From positions 7,440,001 to 7,504,000 of the forward strand of contig NZ_CP107989.1 of assembly GCF_041435015.1 (NCBI RefSeq): a stretch of DNA of 64,000 nucleotides, in the 5' to 3' direction. Source of the stretch: Streptomyces canus (lineage in GTDB: Bacteria; Actinomycetota; Actinomycetes; Streptomycetales; Streptomycetaceae). Below, piece after piece: positions 1 to 7,662 of the stretch (positions are counted from its first letter, which is position 1; every line of letters starts with the position of its first letter). Below the pieces are notes generated by a model. It did not search any database and had not been told where the DNA came from. It saw only the letters and a list, made by a program, of their open reading frames with translations. A program made the translations under genes and the position numbers.

Positions 1-696
1 CTGGAGATCGAGGCGGCGACCCGGGAACGTGAGCGGCTGGCCCGCGACATCCACGACAGCGTCCTCCAGGTGCTCGCCATGGTGCAGCGCCGGGGCGCGG
101 TCATGGGCGGCGAGGCGGCCGAGCTGGGCCGGATGGCCGGCGAGCAGGAGGTGGCGCTGCGCACCCTGGTCTCCGGCGGCCTGACCTCGGTCTCCCGGGT
201 GTCGCGGGACGCGGCCCAGGGGGCGGTCGTCCACGTCATCGACGACGAGCGGGACGATGAGGCGGAGGGCGGGCCGGACGGCGGGCCGCTCGACCTGCGC
301 GCGCTGCTCGCCCCGTACGCCTCGGCGAAGGTCTCCCTCGTCGAGCCCGGTGCCCCCGTCCCGCTGCCCCCGCCCGCCGCGCGCGAACTGGCCGCGGCCG
401 TCGGGGCCGCCCTGGACAACGTCCACCGGCACGCCGGTGAGCACGCGCGCGCGTGGATCCTCGTCGAGGACGAGCCCGACGAGGTGATCGTGACCGTACG
501 GGACGACGGACCCGGCATCCCCGAGGGGCGGCTCGCCCAGGCCGAGGGTGAGGGGCGGCTCGGGGTGGCCCTGTCGATCCGGGGCCGGCTGCGCGACCTC
601 GGCGGCAGCGCCGAGCTGATCTCGCCTCCGGGCCAGGGCACGGAGGTCGAACTGAAGGTCCCGAAGGTCTCACGGGGGAAGGCAGGACAGCGATGA
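1..696 (+). CDS. Sensor histidine kinase, C-terminal part (5' end outside window)
   Basis: The reading frame is already open at base 1, so the N-terminal sensor part is missing. The visible part begins with a HisKA_3 dimerisation and phosphoacceptor region; the motif ARDIHDSVLQVLA places the phosphorylated His at residue 18 of the visible fragment. A long helical stretch follows, then a HATPase_c domain with the N-box NVHRHAG and the G1 box DDGPGIP. This is the NarL/LuxR-partnered kinase type, autophosphorylating on His and passing the phosphate to the regulator encoded next. The stop overlaps the regulator's ATG by 4 nt (ATGA at 693-696), so the two are translationally coupled. The signal sensed cannot be told from this fragment. 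Confidence 0.93.
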   Translation: MEIEAATRERERLARDIHDSVLQVLAMVQRRGAVMGGEAAELGRMAGEQEVALRTLVSGGLTSVSRVSRDAAQGAVVHVIDDERDDEAEGGPDGGPLDLRALLAPYASAKVSLVEPGAPVPLPPPAARELAAAVGAALDNVHRHAGEHARAWILVEDEPDEVIVTVRDDGPGIPEGRLAQAEGEGRLGVALSIRGRLRDLGGSAELISPPGQGTEVELKVPKVSRGKAGQR

Positions 697-1367
697 ACGA
701 CAAGGGTCCGATCAAGGTCATGGTGGTCGACGACCACCCCATGTGGCGCGACGCGGTCGCCCGCGACCTGGCCGAGTCCGGCTTCGACGTGGTCGCGACG
801 GCGGGCGACGGCGACCAGGCCGTACGCCGGGCCAAGGCGGCGGACCCCGACGTGCTGGTGCTCGACCTGAACCTGCCGGTGAAGCCCGGCGTCCAGGTCT
901 GCAAGGAGCTCGTCGGGCACAACCCGGCCCTGCGCGTCCTCGTGCTGTCCGCGAGCGGCGAGCACGCCGACGTACTGGAGGCCGTGAAGTCGGGCGCGAC
1001 CGGCTATCTGCTGAAGTCGGCGTCGACCGAGGAACTCCTGGACGCGGTCCGCCGCACGGCCGTCGGAGACCCCGTCTTCACGCCCGGCCTCGCCGGCCTG
1101 GTGCTCGGCGAGTACCGCCGCCTCGCCACCGACCCCGCGCCCACCACCGACCCCGACCAGCCCAGGGCCCCGCAGCTCACCGAGCGCGAGACCGAGGTGC
1201 TGAGGCTGGTCGCCAAGGGCCTGAGCTACAAGCAGATCGCCGAACGCCTGGTGATCTCCCACCGCACGGTCCAGAACCACGTCCAGAACACCCTCGGCAA
1301 GCTGCAACTCCACAACAGGGTCGAGCTCGTCCGATACGCCATCGAAAGAGGCCTCGACGACGAGTGA
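693..1367 (+). CDS. Two-component response regulator, NarL/LuxR type
   Basis: Protein of 224 aa with an N-terminal receiver domain (acidic pair D13-D14, phosphoacceptor D58 in VLVLDLNLP, then the switch Ser and the Lys in GYLLKSA). A short linker leads to a C-terminal LuxR-type helix-turn-helix (about residues 158-220; LTERETEVLRLVAKG, recognition helix near ISHRTVQNHVQN). It is the cognate partner of the kinase it overlaps by 4 nt and acts as a DNA-binding transcription factor. Target genes cannot be inferred. The next gene, pfkA, begins 53 nt downstream on the same strand, so read-through is possible but unproven. Confidence 0.95.
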   Translation: MNDKGPIKVMVVDDHPMWRDAVARDLAESGFDVVATAGDGDQAVRRAKAADPDVLVLDLNLPVKPGVQVCKELVGHNPALRVLVLSASGEHADVLEAVKSGATGYLLKSASTEELLDAVRRTAVGDPVFTPGLAGLVLGEYRRLATDPAPTTDPDQPRAPQLTERETEVLRLVAKGLSYKQIAERLVISHRTVQNHVQNTLGKLQLHNRVELVRYAIERGLDDE

Positions 1368-1420
1368 GACGGGCGTCACACTGACCCTTCGTCAGGCACC
1401 TGCGGCGAAGGGAACTGTCC

Positions 1421-2449
1421 ATGCGCGTCGGAGTACTGACCGGAGGCGGCGACTGCCCCGGCCTCAACGCCGTCATCCGGGCCATCGTCCGCAAGGGCGT
1501 TCAGGAGTACGGCTATGACTTCACCGGCTTCCGGGACGGCTGGCGGGGTCCACTGGAGGACCGCACCGTCCGTCTCGACATCCCGGCCGTGCGCGGCATC
1601 CTGCCCCGCGGCGGCACCATCCTCGGCTCCTCGCGCACCAATCCGCTGAAGCAGGAGGACGGCATCCGCCGGATCCAGGAGAACCTGGCCGAGCGGGAGG
1701 TCGACGCGCTCATCGTGATCGGCGGCGAGGACACCCTCGGCGTCGCCGCGACCCTGTCCGACGAGCACGGCGTGCCCTGCGTCGGCGTTCCGAAGACCAT
1801 CGACAACGACCTGTCCGCCACCGACTACACCTTCGGCTTCGACACCGCGGTCGGCATCGCCACGGAGGCCATCGACCGGCTGCACACCACCGCCGAGTCC
1901 CATATGCGCGTCCTGGTCTGCGAGGTGATGGGCCGCCACGCCGGCTGGATCGCCCTGCACTCCGGCCTCGCGGGCGGCGCCAACGTCATCCTCATCCCCG
2001 AGCTGCGCTTCGACGTCGACCAGGTGTGCGCCTGGATCACCTCGCGCTTCAGGGCGTCGTACGCCCCGATCGTGGTCGTCGCCGAGGGTGCCATGCCGAA
2101 GGACGGCGACGTGGTCCTCAAGGACGAGTCGCTCGACTCCTTCGGACATGTGCGGCTGTCCGGTGTCGGCGAGTGGCTGGCCAAGCAGATCGAGAAGCGC
2201 ACCGGCAAGGAGGCCCGCACGACGGTCCTCGGGCACATCCAGCGCGGCGGCACCCCCAGCGCCTTCGACCGCTGGCTCGCCACCCGCTTCGGCCTGCACG
2301 CCATCGACGCCGTCCGCGAAGGCGACTTCGGCAAGATGGTCGCCCTGCGCGGGACGGACATCGTGCGCGTGCCGATCGCGGAGGCGACGGCGAAGCTGAA
2401 GACGGTGGATCCGAAGCTGTACGAGGAGGTGGCGGTGTTCTTCGGCTGA
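1421..2449 (+). CDS. pfkA: 6-phosphofructokinase
   Basis: Protein of 342 aa, full length for the bacterial PfkA family. It phosphorylates fructose 6-phosphate to fructose 1,6-bisphosphate in cytosolic glycolysis. Motifs: GGGDCPGLN at the N-terminal phosphate-binding loop, GVPKTIDNDL carrying the catalytic Asp, and VMGRHAGWIA. By alignment with E. coli PfkA from memory, the positions equivalent to Gly104 and Gly124 are Asp (GGEDT) and Lys (PKTIDND). That residue pair is known from pyrophosphate-dependent enzymes, yet the Streptomyces homologue is reported as ATP-dependent. The ATG at 1421 is preceded by GAAGGGAA. The phosphoryl donor is therefore the one open point; family membership is secure. 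Confidence 0.95.
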   Translation: MRVGVLTGGGDCPGLNAVIRAIVRKGVQEYGYDFTGFRDGWRGPLEDRTVRLDIPAVRGILPRGGTILGSSRTNPLKQEDGIRRIQENLAEREVDALIVIGGEDTLGVAATLSDEHGVPCVGVPKTIDNDLSATDYTFGFDTAVGIATEAIDRLHTTAESHMRVLVCEVMGRHAGWIALHSGLAGGANVILIPELRFDVDQVCAWITSRFRASYAPIVVVAEGAMPKDGDVVLKDESLDSFGHVRLSGVGEWLAKQIEKRTGKEARTTVLGHIQRGGTPSAFDRWLATRFGLHAIDAVREGDFGKMVALRGTDIVRVPIAEATAKLKTVDPKLYEEVAVFFG

Positions 2450-2460
2450 CGTCGGCCGGC

Positions 2461-4317
2461 TCACACAGCCGTGCGGCGCAGCTGCCTCACCAGCTCCCTT
2501 ACGACCGTGGCGCCGTTCAGTGTCAGGACCGACTCCGGGTGGAACTGGACGCCCGCGAAGCCGGGGCCGCGCAGCGCGTGCACCTCTCCGTTGCCGGCCC
2601 GGCTGATCTCGACCTCGTGTGCGGCCAGTTCGGTCGCCGTCTCGTCGTCGCAGTGCGCCACGAAGCTGTTGTAGAAGCCGACGGTCTCGGGCCGCCCGAA
2701 CAGATCGATCGTCGTCTGCGCGCCCTGGTACGGCACTTCCTTCCGTACGATGTCCAGGCCCAGCTCGGCCGCGATCAGCTCGTGGCCCAGGCAGACGCCG
2801 AGGACGCCGTGCCGGTGGCCGCGGACGACGAGCGCGGTCAGGTCCCGCAGGAACCGCATCTTGGGATCGTCCAGGTCGCACGGATCGCCGGGACCGGGCC
2901 CGAGGACGACGGGCCCCTCGTGCGCGAGCACGGCGTCCCCGAGGCCCGGTTCGTCGTAGCGCCGCACGGTGACGTCCAGCCCGCCCGAGCGCAGCACATG
3001 CGCGAGCATCGAGGTGAAGGTGTCCTCGCCGTCGACCACGAGGGCGTGCCCTTCGAGCCCGTACGACCGCTCCTGCATGCGCAGCCAGAAGGGGGCGAGG
3101 TTCGTGCGCCGCCCGTCGAGCGCGGCACGCACGCGTGGATCGTCGGCGAGACTCACGCGCGCGTGTTCCGCACGGGGCCGGGACGGTCGTACGCCGAGAG
3201 CCGCCAGTACCCCCGCCGCCTTGGCGTGGGTCTCCGCGACCTCGCTCACCGGGTCCGAGCCGCGCACGAGGGTCGCGCCGACGGGGACCCTGAGGCGCCC
3301 GTCGGCGGAGATGTCCGCGGTGCGGATGAGGATGGGGGAGTCGAGGGTCTGCGCCCCGCCGGAGTCCCGGCCGAGCAGGGCCAGCGCGCCGGCGTAGTAC
3401 CCGCGCCCGCCGACCTCGTGCCGCTCGATGACCCGGCAGGCGTTCTGCACGGGCGAACCGGTGACGGTGGCCGCGAACATGGTCTCCTTCAGGACCTCCC
3501 GCACATCCAGTGAGGACTTCCCGCGCAGCTCGTACTCGGTGTGCGCGAGGTGGGACATCTCCTTCAGCCGGGGCCCGATGACGACGCCTCCCATGTCGCC
3601 GACGGTGCACATCATCTTGAGCTCCTCGTCGACGACCATCGACAGCTCCTCGATCTCCTTGCCGTCGGCGAGGAAGTCGAGCAGGTGCTCGGGGGTGGGG
3701 CCCTCGGCGGGGTAGCGGTACGTCCCGCTGATCGGGTTCATGACGACGGTCCCGCCGGACATCCGGACGTGCACCTCGGGGCTCGCGCCGACCAGGGTCC
3801 GCTCGCCGGTGTGCACGACGAAGGTCCAGTACGCGCCCCGCTCGCCCTCCAGGAGCCGCCGGAACAGGGCGAGCGCGTCCGCGCGGGAGAAGCCCGGGAT
3901 CCCGCCCTCGTAGGTCCGCCGGATCACGAAGTTGGCGCCCTCGCCGCGCCCGATCTCCTCGTGCAGCACCCGTCCGACGATCTCGGCGTACTCCTCGTCG
4001 GCCACGTCGAAGCCGCCGTTCTCGACACGGACGTCGTGGGCGGGAAGCTGCGCGAGGGCCTCGGTGAGGGAGAGCGTGTGGGTCAGCTCGGGCGTCAGCA
4101 CCGCGAGCGGCGTCCCGTCGTCCCGCACGTCGAAACCGCGCTCACGGATCTGGCGGAAGGGGACCAGCGCCAGGCCTTCGTCGGGGAGGTCGGCGAGACG
4201 GTCGTAGGTGCTGACCGGGCCGACGAGCAGTTCGACGGTGTGCTCGTCGTGGCCCGGGGTGCGACGGCGGAGCAGGGCGAAAGGGCGGTCGTCGTGCAGG
4301 AGTCGGGTCAGGTCCAT
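2461..4317 (-). CDS. trpEG: Anthranilate synthase, fused TrpE-TrpG
   Basis: Protein of 618 aa joining a chorismate-binding TrpE-like domain (about residues 1-400) to a class I glutamine amidotransferase domain (about 425-610). The amidotransferase carries the nucleophile Cys in GVCLGHE and the His/Glu pair in FHPES. It makes anthranilate from chorismate and glutamine, the first committed step to tryptophan. Only one polypeptide is present; there is no separate trpG nearby. I chose the ATG at 4317: the open frame continues upstream to 4440, but that extension runs through the attenuator hairpin. Control is by the Trp leader peptide and terminator at 4353-4466, as described for trpEG of S. venezuelae. 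The gene is divergent from DAHP synthase, the entry enzyme of the same pathway. Confidence 0.93.
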   Translation of the reverse strand: MDLTRLLHDDRPFALLRRRTPGHDEHTVELLVGPVSTYDRLADLPDEGLALVPFRQIRERGFDVRDDGTPLAVLTPELTHTLSLTEALAQLPAHDVRVENGGFDVADEEYAEIVGRVLHEEIGRGEGANFVIRRTYEGGIPGFSRADALALFRRLLEGERGAYWTFVVHTGERTLVGASPEVHVRMSGGTVVMNPISGTYRYPAEGPTPEHLLDFLADGKEIEELSMVVDEELKMMCTVGDMGGVVIGPRLKEMSHLAHTEYELRGKSSLDVREVLKETMFAATVTGSPVQNACRVIERHEVGGRGYYAGALALLGRDSGGAQTLDSPILIRTADISADGRLRVPVGATLVRGSDPVSEVAETHAKAAGVLAALGVRPSRPRAEHARVSLADDPRVRAALDGRRTNLAPFWLRMQERSYGLEGHALVVDGEDTFTSMLAHVLRSGGLDVTVRRYDEPGLGDAVLAHEGPVVLGPGPGDPCDLDDPKMRFLRDLTALVVRGHRHGVLGVCLGHELIAAELGLDIVRKEVPYQGAQTTIDLFGRPETVGFYNSFVAHCDDETATELAAHEVEISRAGNGEVHALRGPGFAGVQFHPESVLTLNGATVVRELVRQLRRTAV

Positions 4318-4352
4318 GGTTCCTCGGCTGTCGATGAGGAGGAACGACCCCG

Positions 4353-4387
4353 GAAAACACCGAAGGCCGCCCCTCGGGCGGCCTTCG
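4353..4387 (-). terminator. trp attenuator terminator hairpin
   Basis: A perfect 12-bp stem (4361-4372 pairs with 4376-4387) with a 3-nt loop. On the minus strand it is followed by GTGTTTTCC, giving a short U-run. It lies between the Trp-rich leader peptide and the trpEG start, the arrangement of a transcription attenuator. When tryptophan is plentiful the ribosome finishes the leader peptide and this hairpin should form. Confidence 0.93.
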
Positions 4388-4409
4388 CGAAGTCTTGCGT
4401 ACGCGCTTG

Positions 4410-4466
4410 TCAGTGGGCCGCCGGATGAGCGGTCCACCACCAGTTCTGGATCGAGTGCGCGTACAT
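4410..4466 (-). CDS. trpL: trp leader peptide with three consecutive Trp codons
   Basis: An 18-codon ORF reading MYAHSIQNWWWTAHPAAH. The three adjacent TGG codons act as the tryptophan sensor: stalling there under Trp starvation prevents the downstream terminator (4353-4387) from folding and lets transcription enter trpEG. A -10 like hexamer TAGAGT at 4479-4474 predicts initiation at 4467, one base before the ATG, and no ribosome-binding site is visible. The peptide is therefore probably translated from a nearly leaderless transcript. The peptide itself is expected to have no function beyond sensing. Confidence 0.94.
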   Translation of the reverse strand: MYAHSIQNWWWTAHPAAH

Positions 4467-4473
4467 GGCGCGG

Positions 4474-4479
4474 ACTCTA
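4474..4479 (-). promoter_or_regulatory. -10 element of the trp leader promoter
   Basis: TAGAGT on the minus strand, 7 nt before the leader-peptide ATG. The -35 is weak (a TTCATG-like stretch about 19 nt further upstream). Placement, rather than sequence strength, is the main support. Confidence 0.5.
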
Positions 4480-4640
4480 CACCCTTTCCGGGGGGACTCA
4501 TGAAGCGCCTGTCGGTCACCGCGCCCCGCAACCGCGGCGCCACGGGCGTGCAGCCGTATACGGACGAACGGCGGCGACCCCGTTCGAGCGGAATGCGTCT
4601 CACTTGATGAGCAGATGAATGGACCCCGGACACGACCACG

Positions 4641-4646
4641 TAATGT
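4641..4646 (+). promoter_or_regulatory. -10 element of aroG promoter, predicted leaderless start
   Basis: TAATGT ends 7 nt before the GTG at 4654. Transcription is therefore predicted to begin at 4653-4654, on or next to the start codon. No Shine-Dalgarno sequence precedes the GTG, which fits a leaderless mRNA. Confidence 0.5.
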
Positions 4647-4653
4647 TTATGGG

Positions 4654-6006
4654 GTGACCGTGAACGCTAAGACCAGCGCCAGCGCTGGCAACACCTGGCG
4701 AGACCTGCCCGCGGCGCAGCAGCCCGAGTACCCCGACACCGAGGCTCTGCGCGCAGTGATCGCGGACCTCGAGTCGTATCCGCCGCTCGTCTTCGCGGGC
4801 GAGTGCGACCAGCTGCGCGCCCGGATGGCGGCTGTCGCCAAGGGAGAGGCGTTCCTCCTCCAGGGCGGCGACTGCGCCGAGGCCTTCGACGCCGTGTCCG
4901 CGGACCACATCCGCAACAAGCTCAAGACCCTGCTCCAGATGGGCGCCGTGCTGACGTACGCCGCCTCGGTGCCGGTCGTGAAGGTCGGCCGGATCGCCGG
5001 CCAGTACTCCAAGCCGCGCTCCAAGGGCACCGAGACCCGCGACGGCGTGACGCTGCCGACGTACCGGGGCGACTCGGTCAACGGCTTCGAGTTCAACGAG
5101 AAGGCCCGCATCCCGGATCCCGAGCGCCTGAAGCGGATGTACAACGCCTCCGCCTCCACGCTCAACCTGGTGCGCGCCTTCACCACGGGCGGCTACGCGG
5201 ACCTGCGCCAGGTTCACGCCTGGAACCAGGACTTCGTGAAGTCGTCCCCGTCCGGCCAGCGCTATGAGCAGCTGGCGCGCGAGATCGACCAGGCGCTGAA
5301 CTTCATGCGGGCCTGCGGGACCGACCCGGAGGAGTTCAAGACCGTCGAGTTCTACTCCTCGCACGAGGCGCTGCTGCTCGACTACGAGTCGGCGCTCACC
5401 CGCGTGGACTCGCGCTCGGGGCAGCTGTACGACGTCTCCGCGCACATGGTGTGGATCGGTGAGCGCACCCGGCAGCTGGACCACGCGCACATCGAGTTCG
5501 CCTCGCAGATCCGCAACCCGATCGGCATCAAGCTCGGCCCGACCACCACGGCCGAGGAGGCGCTGCAGTACATCGAGCGCCTGGACCCCGACCGCGAGCC
5601 CGGCCGGCTGACCTTCATCGTCCGCATGGGCGCCGACAAGGTCCGCGACAAGCTGCCCGAGCTGGTCGAGAAGGTCACCGCCTCCGGCGCGACCGTCGCC
5701 TGGATCACCGACCCGATGCACGGCAACACCTACGAGGCGGCCTCCGGCCACAAGACCCGCCGCTTCGACGACGTGCTCGACGAGGTCAAGGGCTTCTTCG
5801 AGGTCCACAAGGGCCTGGGCACCCACCCGGGCGGCATCCACGTCGAGCTCACCGGCGACGACGTCACCGAGTGCGTGGGCGGCGGCGACGAGATCTTCGT
5901 CGACGACCTGCACCAGCGCTACGAGACGGCCTGCGACCCGCGGCTCAACCGCAGCCAGTCGCTCGACCTGGCGTTCCTCGTCGCGGAGATGTACAGGGAC
6001 CAGTGA
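4654..6006 (+). CDS. aroG: 3-deoxy-D-arabino-heptulosonate 7-phosphate synthase, class II
   Basis: Protein of 450 aa of the class II (plant-like, AroAII) family, close to the mycobacterial AroG. It condenses phosphoenolpyruvate with erythrose 4-phosphate in the cytosol as the first shikimate-pathway step. Family motifs: FAGECDQLRARM, LLQGGDCAEAF, GRIAGQYSKPRS, WIGERTRQLDH, GIKLGPTTT and ITDPMHGNT. GTG 4654 is preferred because a -10 element places the transcript start there. An in-frame ATG at 4615 would add 13 residues (MNGPRTRPRNVYG) across the promoter, and GTG 4660 is also possible. It is divergent from trpEG, so aromatic precursor supply and tryptophan synthesis share an intergenic region. 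Confidence 0.94.
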   Translation: MTVNAKTSASAGNTWRDLPAAQQPEYPDTEALRAVIADLESYPPLVFAGECDQLRARMAAVAKGEAFLLQGGDCAEAFDAVSADHIRNKLKTLLQMGAVLTYAASVPVVKVGRIAGQYSKPRSKGTETRDGVTLPTYRGDSVNGFEFNEKARIPDPERLKRMYNASASTLNLVRAFTTGGYADLRQVHAWNQDFVKSSPSGQRYEQLAREIDQALNFMRACGTDPEEFKTVEFYSSHEALLLDYESALTRVDSRSGQLYDVSAHMVWIGERTRQLDHAHIEFASQIRNPIGIKLGPTTTAEEALQYIERLDPDREPGRLTFIVRMGADKVRDKLPELVEKVTASGATVAWITDPMHGNTYEAASGHKTRRFDDVLDEVKGFFEVHKGLGTHPGGIHVELTGDDVTECVGGGDEIFVDDLHQRYETACDPRLNRSQSLDLAFLVAEMYRDQ

Positions 6007-6099
6007 CGGGGGCACCTGTTACAGGAACGTGAATGGGGCGCGGATCACATACGATCCGCGCCCCGCTCCACTTTTGCGGTTCCTGAGCGCCGGGTAAGG

Positions 6100-6118
6100 T
6101 TAGGTTAGCCTTATTGAT
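6100..6118. promoter_or_regulatory. Iron box (DmdR/IdeR/DtxR-type operator)
   Basis: TTAGGTTAGCCTTATTGAT matches 14 of 19 positions of the DtxR-type consensus, with a perfect left half (first 12 bases). It lies 22 bp upstream of the bfd start and probably overlaps its promoter. By analogy with DmdR1 it should repress bfd when ferrous iron is abundant. Confidence 0.8.
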
Positions 6119-6139
6119 CTCGGCGGGAGGTGAATCCGC

Positions 6140-6373
6140 GTGTACGTCTGCAACTGCTTCGGAGTGACCGAAGCGCAGGTCCAGCAGCACGCGGACGGCG
6201 GTGCCTGTACGCCCCGCCAGATCGCCTCCGCCTGCAAGGCCGGGACGGACTGCGGATCCTGTGTACGTCGGATCCAGGCCATCCTCGGCCGAGGTGCCTA
6301 CCCCCGCCGTGAGCCGGCCGACCCGGGTAAGCAGGTCCTGACCGGACTCGAAGAACTCGACGAGGCCGCCTAG
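6140..6373 (+). CDS. bfd: Bacterioferritin-associated ferredoxin (Bfd)
   Basis: Protein of 77 aa, a [2Fe-2S] ferredoxin of the Bfd family. The cluster ligands are C4, C6, C38 and C41 (CxC then GTDCGSC). Bfd delivers electrons to bacterioferritin so that stored ferric iron is released as ferrous iron, which fits expression under iron starvation from the iron box upstream. GTG 6140 has GGGAGG 9 nt before it. The gene converges on bfr and the two stop codons interlock in one CTAG (6370-6373), each strand reading TAG. The last 25 residues are not part of the cluster fold. Confidence 0.93.
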   Translation: MYVCNCFGVTEAQVQQHADGGACTPRQIASACKAGTDCGSCVRRIQAILGRGAYPRREPADPGKQVLTGLEELDEAA

Positions 6374-6849
6374 CTCTCCGGCTGCTCGATGAGCTGCGCG
6401 ATGTAGAGCGCCTCGCCGAGCTTCTCCAGAAGCTCCAGCTGCGTGTCGAGATAGTCGATGTGGTGCTCCTCGTCCGCGAGGATCGACTCGAAGATGTTCG
6501 CCGACGTGATGTCGCCCTTGGCGCGCATCACCTCGATACCGCGCTTGAGGCGGTCGATGGCCTCGACCTCGACCTGCCGGTCGGCCTCGAACATCTCCTT
6601 GACGGTCTGGCCCACGCGCACGTGGAACAGTCGCTGGTAGTTCGGCAGCCCGTCCAGGAAGAGAATGCGGTCGGTCAGCACCTCGGCGTGCTTCATCTCG
6701 TCGAACGACTCGTGCCGCGTGTACTTCGCGAGCTTCGTCCAGCCGAAGTTCTCCTGCATCTTCGCGTGCAGGAAGTACTGGTTGATCGCGGTGAGCTCGC
6801 CCGTGAGCTGCTCGTTGAGGAATTCGATGACCTCGGGGTCGCCCTGCAT
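6370..6849 (-). CDS. bfr: Bacterioferritin
   Basis: Protein of 159 aa, normal length. It forms the 24-subunit haem-containing iron-storage cage in the cytosol. The di-iron ferroxidase ligands are all present (E18, E51, H54, E94, E127, H130), as is the haem-ligand Met52 in DEMKHAE. ATG 6849 is chosen because GGAAGGAG sits 8 nt upstream; the longer frame starting at 6867 would contain that ribosome-binding site inside the gene. It converges with bfd, its electron donor. I do not see a good iron box in front of it; a different repeat structure (6925-6944) lies upstream. Confidence 0.96.
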   Translation of the reverse strand: MQGDPEVIEFLNEQLTGELTAINQYFLHAKMQENFGWTKLAKYTRHESFDEMKHAEVLTDRILFLDGLPNYQRLFHVRVGQTVKEMFEADRQVEVEAIDRLKRGIEVMRAKGDITSANIFESILADEEHHIDYLDTQLELLEKLGEALYIAQLIEQPES

Positions 6850-6924
6850 CGCAGAGGCTCCTTCCAATCGTGGGGAACTGGCAGGCTGCGCCGCATCCTT
6901 GCACCGGCGAAGAAGATCGTCCAG

Positions 6925-6944
6925 TAAGTCTTCACTTAGTAAGT
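6925..6944. repeat. Short inverted repeats upstream of bfr (possible operator)
   Basis: TAAGT, four bases, ACTTA, one base, TAAGT: two overlapping inverted repeats built from the same 5-mer, about 75 bp upstream of the bfr start. The pattern suggests a regulator-binding site but matches no operator I can name. Confidence 0.35.
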
Positions 6945-7026
6945 AAGGGCATGCTTAGTCCGATGTGAGGTGAATTGGGCGAGGGCTGGTCAGGTGCATC
7001 GCCTTGGGTCTGTCAGGATGGAAGGC

Positions 7027-7659
7027 ATGGGTCAGCCGGTGGAGCGCGAGAGCGGAGAAGCGGCGCACTCCGAGCTTCCGCCGGGGCAGCGACTGCAGCG
7101 CGGCTGGCCCGTCACGCACTACGGCCCGGTACCGAAGTTCCGGCCCGAACGCTGGGACTTCCGGGTCTTCGGCGCCACCGCGGACGGCGAGAAACACTGC
7201 TGGAACCACGAGGAGTTCACGGCACTGCCGTACACCACCGTCGTGGGCGACCTGCACTGCGTGACGAAGTTCAGCATGCTCGGTGCCGAGTGGGGCGGCA
7301 TTCCCGCCCGCGCGATCCTGGAGATCGCCCCGCCCGCGCCGACGGCCACCCACGTGATGGTCTGGGCCGAGTACGGCTTCAGCTCCAACCTCCGCCTCGA
7401 GGACTTCGCGTCCGAACACGCGATCCTCGCCACCCACAAGGACGGGGAACTGCTGACCGCGGAGCACGGCTTTCCGCTCCGGCTGGTCGTCCCCCATCTG
7501 TACGCCTGGAAGGGGCCCAAATGGGTCCGGGGCGTCGAGTACATGACCGCCGACCGCCGGGGCTTCTGGGAGGAGCGCGGCTATCACAACGTCGGCGATC
7601 CCTGGAAGGAGCAGCGGTACTCGTACCAGGAGCAGCCGGGGGACGGCCCCGAGCTGTGA
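7027..7659 (+). CDS. Sulfite-oxidase-like molybdopterin oxidoreductase
   Basis: Protein of 210 aa of the oxidoreductase molybdopterin-binding (sulfite oxidase/MsrP-like) family. C78 in the block TTVVGDLHCVTKFS is the expected Cys ligand to molybdenum. The C-terminal block LVVPHLYAWKGPKWVRG is typical of the family. There is no Tat or Sec signal peptide, no haem domain and no dimerisation domain, so it is a minimal cytosolic member. ATG 7027 has AGGATGGAAGG just upstream; ATG 7018 is an alternative start three codons earlier. Substrate unknown. It is divergent from bfr and ends 3 bp from the convergent DUF4396 gene. Confidence 0.85.
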   Translation: MGQPVERESGEAAHSELPPGQRLQRGWPVTHYGPVPKFRPERWDFRVFGATADGEKHCWNHEEFTALPYTTVVGDLHCVTKFSMLGAEWGGIPARAILEIAPPAPTATHVMVWAEYGFSSNLRLEDFASEHAILATHKDGELLTAEHGFPLRLVVPHLYAWKGPKWVRGVEYMTADRRGFWEERGYHNVGDPWKEQRYSYQEQPGDGPEL

Positions 7660-7662
7660 CGG

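Noticed and set aside
6925..6960. Possible iron box before bfr
   Set aside because: The sequence does not match the 19-bp consensus in either orientation; recorded only as an unassigned repeat.
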